Notes: generated from the sequence alone by a model not told the origin. Counted from the first letter of the stretch, positions 9,162 through 19,761 are shown. The stretch is DNA of 64,000 nt from Pseudomonas guineae (GCF_900113745.1 NZ_FOQL01000001.1:806001-870000), one strand, 5' to 3'. Numbers and translations are program-made.

Positions 9162-10706
9162 ATGCCCCGTAAAAGCTGGCGTGATGCCATTGCTGCCTAC
9201 TCCAGCCCGTCGACACTGGTGCTGCTCCTGCTAGGGTTCGCCGCCGGCCTACCCTACATGCTGGTGTTCTCGACCCTTTCAGTCTGGTTACGCGAAGCCG
9301 GTGTAGCGCGCGACACCATTGGCTTTGCCAGCCTGATCGGGCTGGCTTATGCCTTCAAATGGGTCTGGTCACCGCTGCTCGACCAATGGCGTTTGCCGCT
9401 GCTGGGCAAACTAGGCCGCCGACGTTCCTGGCTGGTGCTGTCACAGATTCTGATCGCCATCGGCCTAGCCGGTATGGCGCTGTGTGACCCGCAAACCCAC
9501 CTAACCTGGCTGATTTCCCTGGCCGTATTAGTCGCCTTCGCCTCAGCCACACAAGACATCGCCGTCGACGCCTACCGCCTGGAAATAGTTGACGACACCC
9601 GCCAAGCGGCCCTGGCCGCCAGCTATATGGCCGGCTATCGCGTTGCCGCCCTGCTCGCCACTGCGGGGGCACTGTATTTCGCCGAAGGCTTTGGCTCTAC
9701 TGCCCTGCTTTATCAGCACGGTGCCTGGGCTGGAACCTACATGCTATTTGCCATGTTGATGCTCCCCGGGCTGCTGACCAGCCTGTGGATGCGCGAGCCA
9801 GATGTGCCACTGCGCACCCAACTGGCCGCGGCGCGTTATGGCTTTAGCCATCAGATTGCCTCGGTACTGGTATTGATTGTGCTGCTGGTGTCGGTGCCCG
9901 CGATGTTCACCCAGTTTTATTACACCGACTTCGCCAGCCTGGTTAATGGCCAGAACAGCGTGCTCGACCTACTGCTGGAAGACCGCGCGTTTCTGCGTGC
10001 CCTGCTCTACACCGTTCTCAGCGCCCTGTGCCTGTCGTCCATGGGGCGACGCGGTCTAGCCCCCGTACTGACGCCGGTCAACGACTTTATTGTGCGCTAC
10101 CGCTGGCAGGCGTTTTTGCTACTGGGCCTGATCGCCACCTATCGCATGTCAGACACCGTGATGGGCGTGATGGCCAACGTGTTCTATATCGATCAGGGCT
10201 TTACCAAAGATCAGATCGCCAGTGTCAGCAAGCTATTTGGCCTGGTGATGACCCTCGTAGGGGCCGGATTTGGCGGTTTACTGATCGTGCGCTTCGGCAT
10301 CATGCCGATCCTATTTATCGGCGGCGCCGCTTCGGCCGCGACTAATCTGCTGTTCCTGATGCTGACTGGCATGGGCGCTGATCTGCAGATGTTGATCGTG
10401 ACTATTTCTGCCGATAACTTCAGCGCAGGTCTGGCGACGGCGGCATTTGTCGCTTACCTATCGAGCCTGACCAACCTGAAATTCTCCGCCACCCAATACG
10501 CCCTGCTCAGCTCGATCATGTTGCTGTTACCACGACTGATCGGTGGTTATTCAGGCGTCATGGTGGAAACCTTCGGCTACGCCCAGTTCTTCCTAGTGAC
10601 TGCAGTGTTGGGCGTCCCAACCTTGATCCTGATCATTCTGCAATGGCGGCGCGAACAATCACGGCAAGATGATGCCAGCGGAGTGGCCCCGATCGAGCAA
10701 GAATAA
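9162..10706 (+). CDS. ampG: AmpG muropeptide permease (MFS)
   Basis: About 514-residue inner-membrane transporter of the major facilitator superfamily with 12-14 hydrophobic segments. Early sequence LLGFAAGLPYMLVFSTLSVWLREAG is broken here as LLGFAAGLPYMLVF and STLSVWLREAG, both typical of AmpG, followed by the loop FKWVWSPLLDQWRLP. AmpG imports GlcNAc-anhydromuropeptides for cell-wall recycling and, where present, feeds AmpC beta-lactamase induction. I chose the ATG at 9162 because the family begins just before the first helix; an upstream in-frame start would add a non-conserved extension overlapping the ATL gene. No strong ribosome-binding site is visible. Confidence 0.92.
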   Translation: MPRKSWRDAIAAYSSPSTLVLLLLGFAAGLPYMLVFSTLSVWLREAGVARDTIGFASLIGLAYAFKWVWSPLLDQWRLPLLGKLGRRRSWLVLSQILIAIGLAGMALCDPQTHLTWLISLAVLVAFASATQDIAVDAYRLEIVDDTRQAALAASYMAGYRVAALLATAGALYFAEGFGSTALLYQHGAWAGTYMLFAMLMLPGLLTSLWMREPDVPLRTQLAAARYGFSHQIASVLVLIVLLVSVPAMFTQFYYTDFASLVNGQNSVLDLLLEDRAFLRALLYTVLSALCLSSMGRRGLAPVLTPVNDFIVRYRWQAFLLLGLIATYRMSDTVMGVMANVFYIDQGFTKDQIASVSKLFGLVMTLVGAGFGGLLIVRFGIMPILFIGGAASAATNLLFLMLTGMGADLQMLIVTISADNFSAGLATAAFVAYLSSLTNLKFSATQYALLSSIMLLLPRLIGGYSGVMVETFGYAQFFLVTAVLGVPTLILIILQWRREQSRQDDASGVAPIEQE

Positions 10707-10778
10707 TCCGAGAATGGTCATATCAGCCAAACTGGCGTAGGTTTTGCTAGCAGCTGACACCCATATTAAGGACTCATT

Positions 10779-11504
10779 ATGGCAGCAACATTCAGCACCC
10801 TAGATATCTCATCCAACTCAGCCAGCTTCGACAACTGGTGGCAGATCCAGGGTGAATGGGTCGAAGAGCCTAATGACCGCCGCGGCGGCTACAGTGGCGT
10901 GCAGCGTATTTACAAAGACACAACGCTGCTCTACGCCAAACGTCAAACGGGTCATATTCACCGCAGCCTGCTCCATCCTTTTGGCCGGCCAACCGTGCTG
11001 CGTGAGCAAGAAGCCCTGCTAGGCGCACGCAAGGCAGGGGTTAAAGTTCCCGAAATTGTTTACTGCGCGGCAGAGCGCAGCAGCGATGGTTGGCGAGCCC
11101 TGCTTATCACCAAGGCGCTGGAAGGCTTTCAGCCGATTGATGAGTGGTACGCCAGCAACGGCCGCGAGCAGTATGGCGAAGCATTGCATCAGCAACTGCT
11201 GATAGAGGTCGCTCGCACGCTTGCCCGCCTACACACGGCGCGCTGGCAACATGGCTGCATCTATATCAAGCATATTTTTGTGCGCATTAGCGGCGAGGAC
11301 TCTGCAGCTGTGCCCGAAGTCGCACTGCTTGATTTAGAGAAATGCCGGCGGCGCCTGACCAGCAAGCAAGCAGCCATGCACGACATGCTGCAGCTGCGGC
11401 GCCATTCGCCCTGGGATCAAGCTGACTGGCAGAACCTGGTCAGCCACTATCAACAGGCGATGGGCCGCGACTTCAAAATGCTCTACAACGCCACTCGCCG
11501 CTAA
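10779..11504 (+). CDS. InaA-like protein, lipopolysaccharide-kinase (WaaP/Kdo) fold
   Basis: 241-residue cytoplasmic protein of the WaaP/InaA kinase-like group. Visible features: a Gly-rich N-lobe segment (NDRRGGYSGVQRIY), a Lys in LLYAKRQTGHI, a Glu helix (LREQEALLGARKAG), a catalytic-loop-like HGCIYIKHIFV near residue 162 and a metal-site-like LLDLEKCRRR near 190. The usual Asp of the HRD/HGD loop is Cys here, so kinase activity is in doubt. Related InaA proteins respond to weak acids. A hairpin CTCGCCGC-TAAC-GCGGCGAG spans the stop codon, and the converging mscS gene ends 23 bases later. Confidence 0.75.
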   Translation: MAATFSTLDISSNSASFDNWWQIQGEWVEEPNDRRGGYSGVQRIYKDTTLLYAKRQTGHIHRSLLHPFGRPTVLREQEALLGARKAGVKVPEIVYCAAERSSDGWRALLITKALEGFQPIDEWYASNGREQYGEALHQQLLIEVARTLARLHTARWQHGCIYIKHIFVRISGEDSAAVPEVALLDLEKCRRRLTSKQAAMHDMLQLRRHSPWDQADWQNLVSHYQQAMGRDFKMLYNATRR

Positions 11505-11527
11505 CGCGGCGAGCGCTCAGGCAGGGC

Positions 11528-12358
11528 TTAACTGCTCTGCTGCACCAAATGCACCACGCGTTGCGGGAATGGAATACCAATACCCGCTTCGTCCATGCGC
11601 TCCTTGGTCTGCTCGGTGAAGGCAAAAGTAACCGGCCAGAAATCGGGCGTTGCCACCCACACCCGCAGTGACAGGTTGACCGCACTGTCGCCCAGCCCCG
11701 TCACAAACACCACAGCCGCGGGGTCGCTGTGCACGCGCGGGTCTTTGGCGATTTCCAGCAGCACATCGCGCGCCGTTTTGATATCACTGGAGTAATCGAT
11801 ACCCACGCTAATATCGACGCGGCGCTTGGGCTCGCGCGAGTAATTGGTGATATGCCCATTCGACAGAATGCCATTGGGCACGATCACCACCTTGTTATCG
11901 GCGGTTTTCAGCGTGGTGTGGAAAATCTGAATGCTGTCGACGCTACCCGAAACACCTTGCGCCTCGATCCAGTCGCCGGCACGGAATGGGCGAAACAGCA
12001 TGATTAATACGCCGCCGGCGAAATTCGCCAGGCTGCCTTGCAACGCCAGGCCAATGGCCAGACCAGCGGCACCGATGACGGCTATAAAGGAAGTAGTTTC
12101 CACCCCGACCATCGAGACCACGCTGACCAGCAGTAAAATCTTCAGCACGATGCCGACCAGGCTGCAGATAAAACTGCCCAGCGCCCGGTCAACCTGACGC
12201 ATTTCGAGTAAACGGCCAATGCTGCTAACGAGCTTGCTGACCAACCACCAACCAATCAAAAAGGTGATCAAAGCCAGGGTTAGCTTGCCACTGTACTCCA
12301 GTACAACCGGCAACCAGGCTTCCGACATTTTCACGAGTTGTTCGACGTTAAAATCCAT
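11528..12358 (-). CDS. mscS: Small-conductance mechanosensitive channel (MscS family)
   Basis: 276-residue inner-membrane channel, close to the usual length of MscS. Three N-terminal helices are visible (about 22-45, 63-85 and 90-112); the third, pore-lining one has the Gly/Ala pattern AVIGAAGLAIGLALQGSLANF. The beta-domain FRPFRAGDWIEAQGVSGSV follows, then the alpha/beta cage. It opens under hypo-osmotic shock to release solutes. A terminator of yajQ lies just upstream of its start, so it is probably transcribed separately. Confidence 0.93.
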   Translation of the reverse strand: MDFNVEQLVKMSEAWLPVVLEYSGKLTLALITFLIGWWLVSKLVSSIGRLLEMRQVDRALGSFICSLVGIVLKILLLVSVVSMVGVETTSFIAVIGAAGLAIGLALQGSLANFAGGVLIMLFRPFRAGDWIEAQGVSGSVDSIQIFHTTLKTADNKVVIVPNGILSNGHITNYSREPKRRVDISVGIDYSSDIKTARDVLLEIAKDPRVHSDPAAVVFVTGLGDSAVNLSLRVWVATPDFWPVTFAFTEQTKERMDEAGIGIPFPQRVVHLVQQSS

Positions 12359-12385
12359 CTGCTAATCCTTGTAAAGCTTAAAAAC

Positions 12386-12414
12386 AAACCGCCACGGCAA
12401 GCCGTGGCGGTTTT
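12386..12414 (-). terminator. Terminator after yajQ
   Basis: Perfect 13-base stem AAACCGCCACGGC / GCCGTGGCGGTTT with a two-base AA loop (effectively a shorter stem and larger loop) and flanking A/T runs, lying between the yajQ stop and the mscS start. Confidence 0.85.
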
Positions 12415-12469
12415 ACTGCACATGCAGCGTTGCGACGCCTGCACGACGACAAGGTTCAATACTCACGCT

Positions 12470-12949
12470 TTAATCGCGGAAGTTGTTGAACTGCAAGGGC
12501 ATACCGAAATCTTTGCTGCGCAGAGCAGCAATCGCCTCTTGTAGGTCATCGCGCTTCTTGCCGGTGATACGCACCTGCTCGCCCTGGATAGCGGCCTGAA
12601 CCTTGAGCTTACAATCCTTGACGTGTGCGACGATTTTCTTCGCCAGGTCCTTCTCGATCCCTTCACGCAGGATCACTTCCTGTTTGACGCTCTTGCCCGA
12701 CGGATAAGCGTCCTTGAATTCCAGACACTGAACATCGATCTTGCGTTTGACCAGGCTGAGCTTGAGAATCTCAACCATCTGCTCCAACTGGAAATCAGCA
12801 TCTGCTGTTAGGTTGATAGTCAGCTCTTTCAGCTCAAAGCTACCTTTACCGCGCAGATCATAACGGCGCTCCAGCTCTTTGAGGGCGCCGTCGATGGCGT
12901 TGGTCACTTCATGTTTGTCCAGCTCGGACACCACGTCGAACGAGGGCAT
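12470..12949 (-). CDS. yajQ: YajQ family nucleotide-binding protein
   Basis: 159-residue cytoplasmic protein beginning [18 protein letters not shown] and ending PLQFNNFRD, full length for the UPF0234/YajQ family. Members have two ferredoxin-like domains and bind nucleotides; in Xanthomonas and Pseudomonas a member binds cyclic di-GMP and changes transcription. The start at 12949 has a GGAG ribosome-binding sequence seven bases upstream; longer in-frame reading would run through the intergenic palindrome and is unlikely. It is divergent from a response regulator whose GGDEF domain is degenerate. Confidence 0.95.
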   Translation of the reverse strand: MPSFDVVSELDKHEVTNAIDGALKELERRYDLRGKGSFELKELTINLTADADFQLEQMVEILKLSLVKRKIDVQCLEFKDAYPSGKSVKQEVILREGIEKDLAKKIVAHVKDCKLKVQAAIQGEQVRITGKKRDDLQEAIAALRSKDFGMPLQFNNFRD

Positions 12950-13003
12950 GGGCTTACTCCTGATAGACGGCGCGCCCTGTATCACGAACGGGACACGCCT
13001 GGC

Positions 13004-13042
13004 TTGACGGTAAAAAAACGCGACCATTATATAATGGTCGCG
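13004..13042. promoter_or_regulatory. 24-base perfect palindrome with possible promoter between yajQ and the response regulator
   Basis: CGCGACCATTAT followed immediately by its exact reverse complement (13019-13042), preceded by seven A. Read on the minus strand it is a stem followed by seven T, like a terminator or attenuator ahead of yajQ. Its centre also contains TATAAT on both strands, and TTGACG at 13004-13009 lies 17 bases before TTATAT on the plus strand, a possible promoter for the downstream (+) operon. Which role is real cannot be decided from sequence. Confidence 0.5.
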
Positions 13043-13099
13043 ATACAGACTGCCCGGCGAAGTACTGGGTCCACGTGATTTCACCTAGCGAGCCTGCCC

Positions 13100-14065
13100 A
13101 TGCCTAACTCCCACCTGAGCATTTTGGTCGTCGATGACGCCAAATTCTCCAGCGCCATGATCGGTCGCGCCCTCAGCCAGGCGGGCTATCAGGACCTGCG
13201 CTTCGCCAGCAGCGCGGCTGAAGCCATCAGCCTGCTCGAACAACGCCCCGCCAGTGTCTTGCTGGCCGACTGGCTGATGCCAGAGATGAATGGCCTGGAG
13301 TTGACCGTACAGGTGCGCCAGTTCGATGAAATGGCCCACCACTACACCTATGTAATCCTGCTCACCGGCAAAGAAGGCGAAAACGTGCTGAGCGAGGCCT
13401 TCGACAGCGGCGTCGATGATTTCATCAGCAAAGCGGCAATGAATGAGCAACTTGTGCCGCGGGTCTTCGCCGCCGACCGTTTGTGCAACACCTTACAGCG
13501 CCTGCTACAGGAAAACCGCCTGCTCACTGATAACATCGCCAGCCTGGAACAGCGCAACCTGATCGACCCACTCACGGGCCTGGGCAACAACCGTTACTTA
13601 CAACAGAAGATGCTCGACAGCTTGCGTCAGGTTGAATCGCGCGGGGGCGCGCTGTGCTACTTGCTGATTGGCTTGCAGGATATCCACACGCTGCACCAGC
13701 AGCATGGCGAGGCTTTCTACAGTGAACTGCTCAGCAGTGTCGCCCGTCGCCTGCAACAGCTGGTACGACCGCTGGATGTGCTGGTGCGCCTGGATGAAAA
13801 CCACTTCGGCCTGATCACCTTAATGACCGACCTGCACGAGTGCTCGCCCAGCAGTTTCAAGCGCCTGCACGAGGGTATCAACCTCAAAGCCTTCAAAACC
13901 AGCGAAGGTTTTATCAGCCTCAAAGCCGGAATCAGCCTGGTTGGCCTCGACGTTAAAGGCCTGCCCTGCTCGCCGGAGCAGATCATTAAACAGGCCGAAA
14001 AATTGCTGGCAGAGTCTTACAGCAGTGGCCGGGTAACGGCGCTACGTCTGCCGTTGCAACAGTAA
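13100..14065 (+). CDS. Response regulator with receiver and degenerate GGDEF domain
   Basis: 321 residues. The receiver domain (about 1-125) is complete: acidic pair D12/D13, phosphorylation site D57 in LLADWLMP and Lys in DFISKAA. A helical linker leads to a diguanylate-cyclase-fold domain (about 158-315) recognised by LEQRNLIDPLTGLGNNRYL. The catalytic GGDEF sequence is replaced by RLDENHFG, so synthesis of cyclic di-GMP is not expected; the domain may bind a nucleotide or a partner. It leads a closely spaced (+) group with panE-like, histidine kinase and adenosyltransferase genes, and the kinase is the obvious candidate partner. Confidence 0.85.
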   Translation: MPNSHLSILVVDDAKFSSAMIGRALSQAGYQDLRFASSAAEAISLLEQRPASVLLADWLMPEMNGLELTVQVRQFDEMAHHYTYVILLTGKEGENVLSEAFDSGVDDFISKAAMNEQLVPRVFAADRLCNTLQRLLQENRLLTDNIASLEQRNLIDPLTGLGNNRYLQQKMLDSLRQVESRGGALCYLLIGLQDIHTLHQQHGEAFYSELLSSVARRLQQLVRPLDVLVRLDENHFGLITLMTDLHECSPSSFKRLHEGINLKAFKTSEGFISLKAGISLVGLDVKGLPCSPEQIIKQAEKLLAESYSSGRVTALRLPLQQ

Positions 14066-14986
<921 letters not shown>

Positions 14987-15032
14987 GCCGCGCGTTAACC
15001 TGCCCGCACGCTCATCACCGACCCTCCCCGCC

Positions 15033-17051
15033 ATGCCTTTGCGTCAGCGCCTTGAAAATTTACCGGTCGGCCGCAAACTGCTGGTCGCCTTGCTGGCTTT
15101 GTTGGCCACCGTGCTGCTGGTGGCCAACCTGGCGTTTATCAGCGCGGCTTACTGGATCTCCCAGGAAAGCGTGGCCCCCCAGGCCCTGCACACCCTCGGC
15201 CGGTTGATTGCCAGCCCACAACTGAGCAAGCACGCACTGAGCTCTCCCGCTGCTGCAGAAGCCTTGCTCAAGCGCCTGGATGACTATGCACCACTGCGCG
15301 CGGCGATGATTTATGACGCTGAGGGCCTGAGCCTGGCGCAGCTACAACGCGGCACAAAATTGCAGCTGCCGCTGCGCCTCGCAGAGGTCGAGTCCTGGCG
15401 GCACAGTGAATTCCGCATCAATCAGCTGGTCGAGCTGCCGCAGGTCGCAGGCAACTCCGGCTATTTGCTGCTGGTGGCCTCCAGCGAACTGCCGGGGGTG
15501 TTCTATACCGGTACGTTGACCGCCAGCCTGGTGATTCTTGCCCTGAGCGTCGTGCTCTGGCTGATCGTCTCGCGCCAGGTGCGTCGCCTAATCACCCGGC
15601 CGATTCGGCGTTTGGAAGAGCTCTCACGCCAGGTCACCCGCGAGGAGAACTACGCCCTGCGCGCCCGGCGCGGCAACGCCGACGAAATCGGCAGCCTGGC
15701 AGATGCCTTCAACACCATGCTGGTGCGAATTGAGGCCCGCGAGCAGCAGCTCAAGCGCGCCCGTGATGACGCCCAACAAGCGTTCGATCAAGCCCAGCAC
15801 CTAGCGGAGGAAACCCGTCACTCCAACCGCAAGCTGGAGCTGGAAGTGCAAGTGCGCAGCAAGATCGAAAAGAAGCTCACTGGCTTTCAGAACTACCTCA
15901 ACAGCATCATCGACTCCATGCCCTCGGCGCTGATTGCCCTCGATGAGCAGCTGTACGTCACCCAGTGGAATCAGGAAGCCAGCAGCCTGTCTGGCACGCG
16001 CCTGGATGAGGCGCTGAATCAACCAATTTTTCTCGCGTTCCCGCTGCTCAAACCCTTCCTGCCTCAGCTAAAGCGCACTGTCGAGCAGCATCAGGTGGAA
16101 AAAATTGAGCGCGTAACCTGGGGGAGCAATGAACAACCGCTGCACTTCGCCCTGACCTTCTACCCGCTGACCGGCGGCAGCGGCCGTGGCGTGGTGATTC
16201 GCATCGATGACATTACCCAACGCCTCAACCTCGAAGAAATGATGGTGCAATCGGAGAAAATGCTCTCCGTCGGCGGCCTGGCCGCCGGTATGGCGCATGA
16301 GATCAACAACCCGCTGGGGGCCATCCTGCACAACGTGCAGAACATCCGTAGGCGTCTATCACCCGACCTGGAAAAAAACCGCGAGCAGGCCGAACAAACG
16401 GGCATCTGCCTTGAGGCTATCGACCTTTACCTGCAGGCCCGGGAGATTCCGCGCCTGCTTGATGGCATTCAGCAAGCCGGCAGCCGCGCGGCGAAGATTG
16501 TCAGCAACATGCTCAATTTCAGCCGACGCAGTGATCGCCAGCTCGCTCCGTGTCACTTGCCGGCCTTGCTCGATCAGGCTGTAGAAATCGCCAGCAATGA
16601 CTTCGACCTGACCGACAGTTTTGACTTCAAAAGCTTGAGCATCCAGCGTGAGTTCGCCAGCGATCTACCCGCTGTGCCCGCCACCGCTAACGAACTCGAA
16701 CAAGTGCTGCTCAACCTGCTGAAAAACGCTGCTCAAGCCATTCACCAGCGCGGTGACAATGCCCCCCCCGGACAGATCATCCTGCGTATACGCCTGGCCG
16801 GGCCTTGGGCGGAGATCCAAGTAGAAGACAACGGCGTCGGCATGCCCGAATCGGTACGCAAACGCATCTTCGAGCCGTTTTTCACTACCAAGGAAGTCGG
16901 CCAGGGCACCGGGCTCGGCCTGTCGGTTTCCTACTTCATCATCATCAACAACCACAAAGGGCAGATGGAAGTGCAGTCCAAGCCGGACCAAGGCACCTGC
17001 TTCACCCTGCGCCTGCCACTCCCAACCGCCACTCCTGATAAAGGCCTCTGA
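15033..17051 (+). CDS. Membrane-bound PAS sensor histidine kinase
   Basis: 672 residues: transmembrane helix about 14-38, periplasmic sensor region 39-157, second helix about 158-180, HAMP 181-235, coiled coil to about 285, PAS domain about 288-395, then the kinase core with phospho-acceptor His422 in [12 protein letters not shown] and ATPase motifs [10 protein letters not shown] (N box), [17 protein letters not shown] and [10 protein letters not shown]. It autophosphorylates and should pass phosphate to a response regulator, probably the receiver-GGDEF protein encoded two genes upstream. The kinase core resembles the NtrB/DctB-like class. No output regulator directly follows it. Confidence 0.93.
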   Translation: MPLRQRLENLPVGRKLLVALLALLATVLLVANLAFISAAYWISQESVAPQALHTLGRLIASPQLSKHALSSPAAAEALLKRLDDYAPLRAAMIYDAEGLSLAQLQRGTKLQLPLRLAEVESWRHSEFRINQLVELPQVAGNSGYLLLVASSELPGVFYTGTLTASLVILALSVVLWLIVSRQVRRLITRPIRRLEELSRQVTREENYALRARRGNADEIGSLADAFNTMLVRIEAREQQLKRARDDAQQAFDQAQHLAEETRHSNRKLELEVQVRSKIEKKLTGFQNYLNSIIDSMPSALIALDEQLYVTQWNQEASSLSGTRLDEALNQPIFLAFPLLKPFLPQLKRTVEQHQVEKIERVTWGSNEQPLHFALTFYPLTGGSGRGVVIRIDDITQRLNLEEMMVQSEKMLSVGGLAAGMAHEINNPLGAILHNVQNIRRRLSPDLEKNREQAEQTGICLEAIDLYLQAREIPRLLDGIQQAGSRAAKIVSNMLNFSRRSDRQLAPCHLPALLDQAVEIASNDFDLTDSFDFKSLSIQREFASDLPAVPATANELEQVLLNLLKNAAQAIHQRGDNAPPGQIILRIRLAGPWAEIQVEDNGVGMPESVRKRIFEPFFTTKEVGQGTGLGLSVSYFIIINNHKGQMEVQSKPDQGTCFTLRLPLPTATPDKGL

Positions 17052-17053
17052 AT

Positions 17054-17638
17054 ATGGGTTACCGACTCTCGAAAATTTACACCCGCACCGGCGACACCGG
17101 CGAAACCGGCCTGGCCGACGGCCGCCGCGTGACTAAGGACCACCCACGTGTGGATGCCATGGGCGAGGTGGACACACTGAACAGTCAGATTGGTCTACTG
17201 CTCGCCGACCTGGCCAAACAACAGACCACACACCCGGGACTGGCCGAAATTATCGAGGTGCTCGCCCCCTGCCAGCATCGCCTGTTTGATCTGGGCGGGG
17301 AACTGGCGATGCCTGATTATCAGGCCCTGCAAGCACCGGAGATCGAACGCTTGGAAGCGGCCATCGACCGCTGGAACGAAGAAGTCGGGCCGCTGGAGAA
17401 TTTCATCCTGCCCGGCGGTTCACGCTTGATCGCCCAAGCCCACGTCTGCCGCAGCCTAGCGCGCAGCGCCGAGCGCCGCTGTCAGCACCTGAATGCCGTG
17501 GAGCCGATTCGCGACGTTGGCCTGGCGTACGTCAACCGCTTGTCAGACCTGCTCTTCGTTGCCGCACGGGTGATCGCCAAACGTCAGCAGATTGATGAAG
17601 TACTGTGGCAGGCAGCGGCCAAAGAACCGCAAAGCTAA
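17054..17638 (+). CDS. PduO-type cob(I)alamin adenosyltransferase
   Basis: 194-residue enzyme starting MGYRLSKIYTRTGDTGETGL, the ATP-binding N-terminal signature of PduO-type adenosyltransferases. Further motifs are VDAMGEVDTLNSQIG, FILPGGS and CRSLARSAERR. It transfers the adenosyl group of ATP to cobalamin to make adenosylcobalamin. It begins two bases after the histidine kinase stop and so is probably co-transcribed with it. No cobalamin biosynthesis or B12-dependent gene is nearby. Its stop codon overlaps the converging pseudouridine synthase gene by four bases. Confidence 0.92.
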   Translation: MGYRLSKIYTRTGDTGETGLADGRRVTKDHPRVDAMGEVDTLNSQIGLLLADLAKQQTTHPGLAEIIEVLAPCQHRLFDLGGELAMPDYQALQAPEIERLEAAIDRWNEEVGPLENFILPGGSRLIAQAHVCRSLARSAERRCQHLNAVEPIRDVGLAYVNRLSDLLFVAARVIAKRQQIDEVLWQAAAKEPQS

Positions 17639-18540
17639 AGCAGCCTGAGCCGGCTCTCGAAACTGCGCCGCTCGCCGGTCAACGGGTCATCAAACCCCAA
17701 GCCGCGAGCCAGTAGCTTCAAGGGTTTGCTGTAGTCGTCAGGGCTGCCCGGTGCACCTGTGACCTCGGGATAGAAGGGGTCATTGAGGATTGGCGCGCCC
17801 AGTGCAGCTAAGTGCACGCGCAGCTGATGCTTCTTGCCCGTCACCGGGTAGAGCCGGTACAGCCAGTGCTGGCCCAGGCGCTGGGCAACTTCGATGCGGG
17901 TTTCGGTATTGGCAACGCCAGCGACTTCCTGCATGCGAAAGAACGGCTCAGCCGCGTCCAGGCGCGTAGCACGCAACAGTGGGAAGTTCAGGTGCGGCAG
18001 GGCTAGGGCCAACGCCTCGTAGCACTTGTTCATCTGCCGCAGGCGAAACAGTGCCTGGTACTGACCACGGCTCTCGCGGTTAGTGGAAAACAACACCAGG
18101 CCGGCGGTATGCCGATCGATCCGGTGCAGGGGCACCAAGTCGGCATTGCCCAAGCGCTTGGCCAGCCGCGCTTGCAAGGTCTGCTCGACATACTCGCCGG
18201 CCGGCATTACTGGTAGAAAGTGCGGCTTATCGGCAACCAGCACATGCTCATCGACATACAGCACGCTTTCTTCGAAAGGTATCGGCGTCTCTGCTGGCAC
18301 TTCGCGAAAGTAATGCACCTTAAACCCTTCGCGATAGGCCGTAAGCAGGCTGATTGGCTGCCCTTGAGCGTCCAACACCCGACCACGGGCGATGCGTTCC
18401 TGCCACACCGCCGGCTTAATTGCCGGGAAGTGCGCGCATAGGCACTCGAACACCGTCGCCCAGCTGCCGCGCGGCAAGTGCAACGTACTGGGGCGCATAT
18501 TCGAGGGGGAACGAGCATCTATCGACATGGACACACTCAA
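17635..18540 (-). CDS. RluA family pseudouridine synthase
   Basis: 301 residues. The catalytic motif LHRIDRHTAGLVLFS (Asp is the nucleophile) is near residue 137 and the KKHQLRVHLAALG motif near 245, both typical of the RluA/RluC/RluD class. The N-terminal part (VLDAQGQPIS) is only weakly S4-like. It isomerises uridine to pseudouridine in rRNA or tRNA; the target cannot be told. Start choices at Met1, Met6 and Met15 are possible because the first 14 residues look unconserved. It ends inside the convergent adenosyltransferase gene by four bases. Confidence 0.9.
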   Translation of the reverse strand: MSVSMSIDARSPSNMRPSTLHLPRGSWATVFECLCAHFPAIKPAVWQERIARGRVLDAQGQPISLLTAYREGFKVHYFREVPAETPIPFEESVLYVDEHVLVADKPHFLPVMPAGEYVEQTLQARLAKRLGNADLVPLHRIDRHTAGLVLFSTNRESRGQYQALFRLRQMNKCYEALALALPHLNFPLLRATRLDAAEPFFRMQEVAGVANTETRIEVAQRLGQHWLYRLYPVTGKKHQLRVHLAALGAPILNDPFYPEVTGAPGSPDDYSKPLKLLARGLGFDDPLTGERRSFESRLRLL

Positions 18541-18584
18541 CAGCCAGACAGCGGAAAGCCCAAAGGATAACCCAGATGCAGTCG

Positions 18585-19691
18585 TCAGCTGCCTGCTGCG
18601 GCTGCTCCAGAGCCTTGCAAGGCTATACGGAAGATGGCCGCCAGCAGGTCGGACTGGCTGACAATCCCCACGACCCGCCGTGCTTCATCGATCACCGGCA
18701 CCTGATGCACATCGGCATCGGTGAGCATCTGCAGCAGGTCGGTGACCGGCCAGTCCACGCGACAGGTTGGCACCTCACGGCGCATGCAGGCGCCGACATC
18801 CTCGGCATCAGTGGGTGCCTGCAACAGTTCGTGCAGCCCGAGCATACCAAGCAGCTCACCCTGGACGTTGACCACCGGCATCGCGGTTAGGCGGTGCTCA
18901 TGCAGGCTGGCGCGGGCTGCGCCAAGCCCCGTAGCCGGGGCCAGTGTTTGCACGTCACGGGACATGATATCGGCGCAGCGCACCTCGCCAAAACGCCGCT
19001 GATAGGCCCGCGCTTCGGTCTGCAGGAGAATGTCTTCGAGGTCTTCGCGGGATATATCGAGCAGCTCGCCACGAGCTTCGAGCACTGCGTCTAAGTCATC
19101 CGGGGTAAAGCCCAAGCGCTCACGCGGGATCGGGTCGCGGGTCTTGTGCACGTTGCCATGCGCAAAGGGTTGATGAGGGTATTGCCGGCGCAAGGCGTTA
19201 TTGAACAGCAGCGCAATCAGCAATAGGCCAAGCGAGTTTAAGCCTACCGGATAAAGGGCGAAGTGATAGCCCAGCTGAACCACTTCAGGGCCCGCCAACA
19301 CCGCAGTCAGCGCCACCGCGCCACCGGGCGGGTGCAGGCAGCGCAGGGCAAACATCGCGGCAATCGCCAAACCACCAGCCAGGGCGGCCACCGGCGCGCC
19401 ATGACCGAGCCAGGCGGCACAGCTGACGCCGACCAACGCGGAAATCAGGTTGCCGCCAACAATCGACCAAGGCTGCGCCAAGGGGCTGGCCGGCACGGCA
19501 AACAGCAGTACCGCCGAGGCGCCCATAGGGGCAATCAGCCAGGGGCTGGCACTGCCCAATGCCTCACGGCAGAGCCAGCCACTGAACAGCAAGCCGAGCA
19601 CCGCACCGACACAACTCAGTACCCGCTCGCTTAGGCTAACCGTCATCGGCGCCGGCCAGAAGCCTTTCAACCACCTGTTGATGCTGTGCAC
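18585..19691 (-). CDS. HPP family membrane protein with C-terminal CBS domains
   Basis: 368 residues. The first half has about five transmembrane helices of the HPP family, including the signature ALRCLHPPGGAVAL near residue 115. The second half (about 225-360) is a pair of CBS domains (CADIMSRDVQTLAP; RREVPTCRV; VHQVPVIDEARRVVGIVSQ). HPP proteins have been linked to nitrite transport in cyanobacteria and plants; CBS pairs usually sense adenine nucleotides, so a regulated transporter is a fair inference. The substrate is unknown. It stands between the pseudouridine synthase and the Nudix fusion on the minus strand. Confidence 0.85.
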   Translation of the reverse strand: MHSINRWLKGFWPAPMTVSLSERVLSCVGAVLGLLFSGWLCREALGSASPWLIAPMGASAVLLFAVPASPLAQPWSIVGGNLISALVGVSCAAWLGHGAPVAALAGGLAIAAMFALRCLHPPGGAVALTAVLAGPEVVQLGYHFALYPVGLNSLGLLLIALLFNNALRRQYPHQPFAHGNVHKTRDPIPRERLGFTPDDLDAVLEARGELLDISREDLEDILLQTEARAYQRRFGEVRCADIMSRDVQTLAPATGLGAARASLHEHRLTAMPVVNVQGELLGMLGLHELLQAPTDAEDVGACMRREVPTCRVDWPVTDLLQMLTDADVHQVPVIDEARRVVGIVSQSDLLAAIFRIALQGSGAAAAGS

Positions 19692-19761
19692 TGTTAAACG
19701 CCTGCCTTTTACGCACCATTAAAGGGCGCAACTATAACGTCCTTTAGCTGACGCCCACCAA

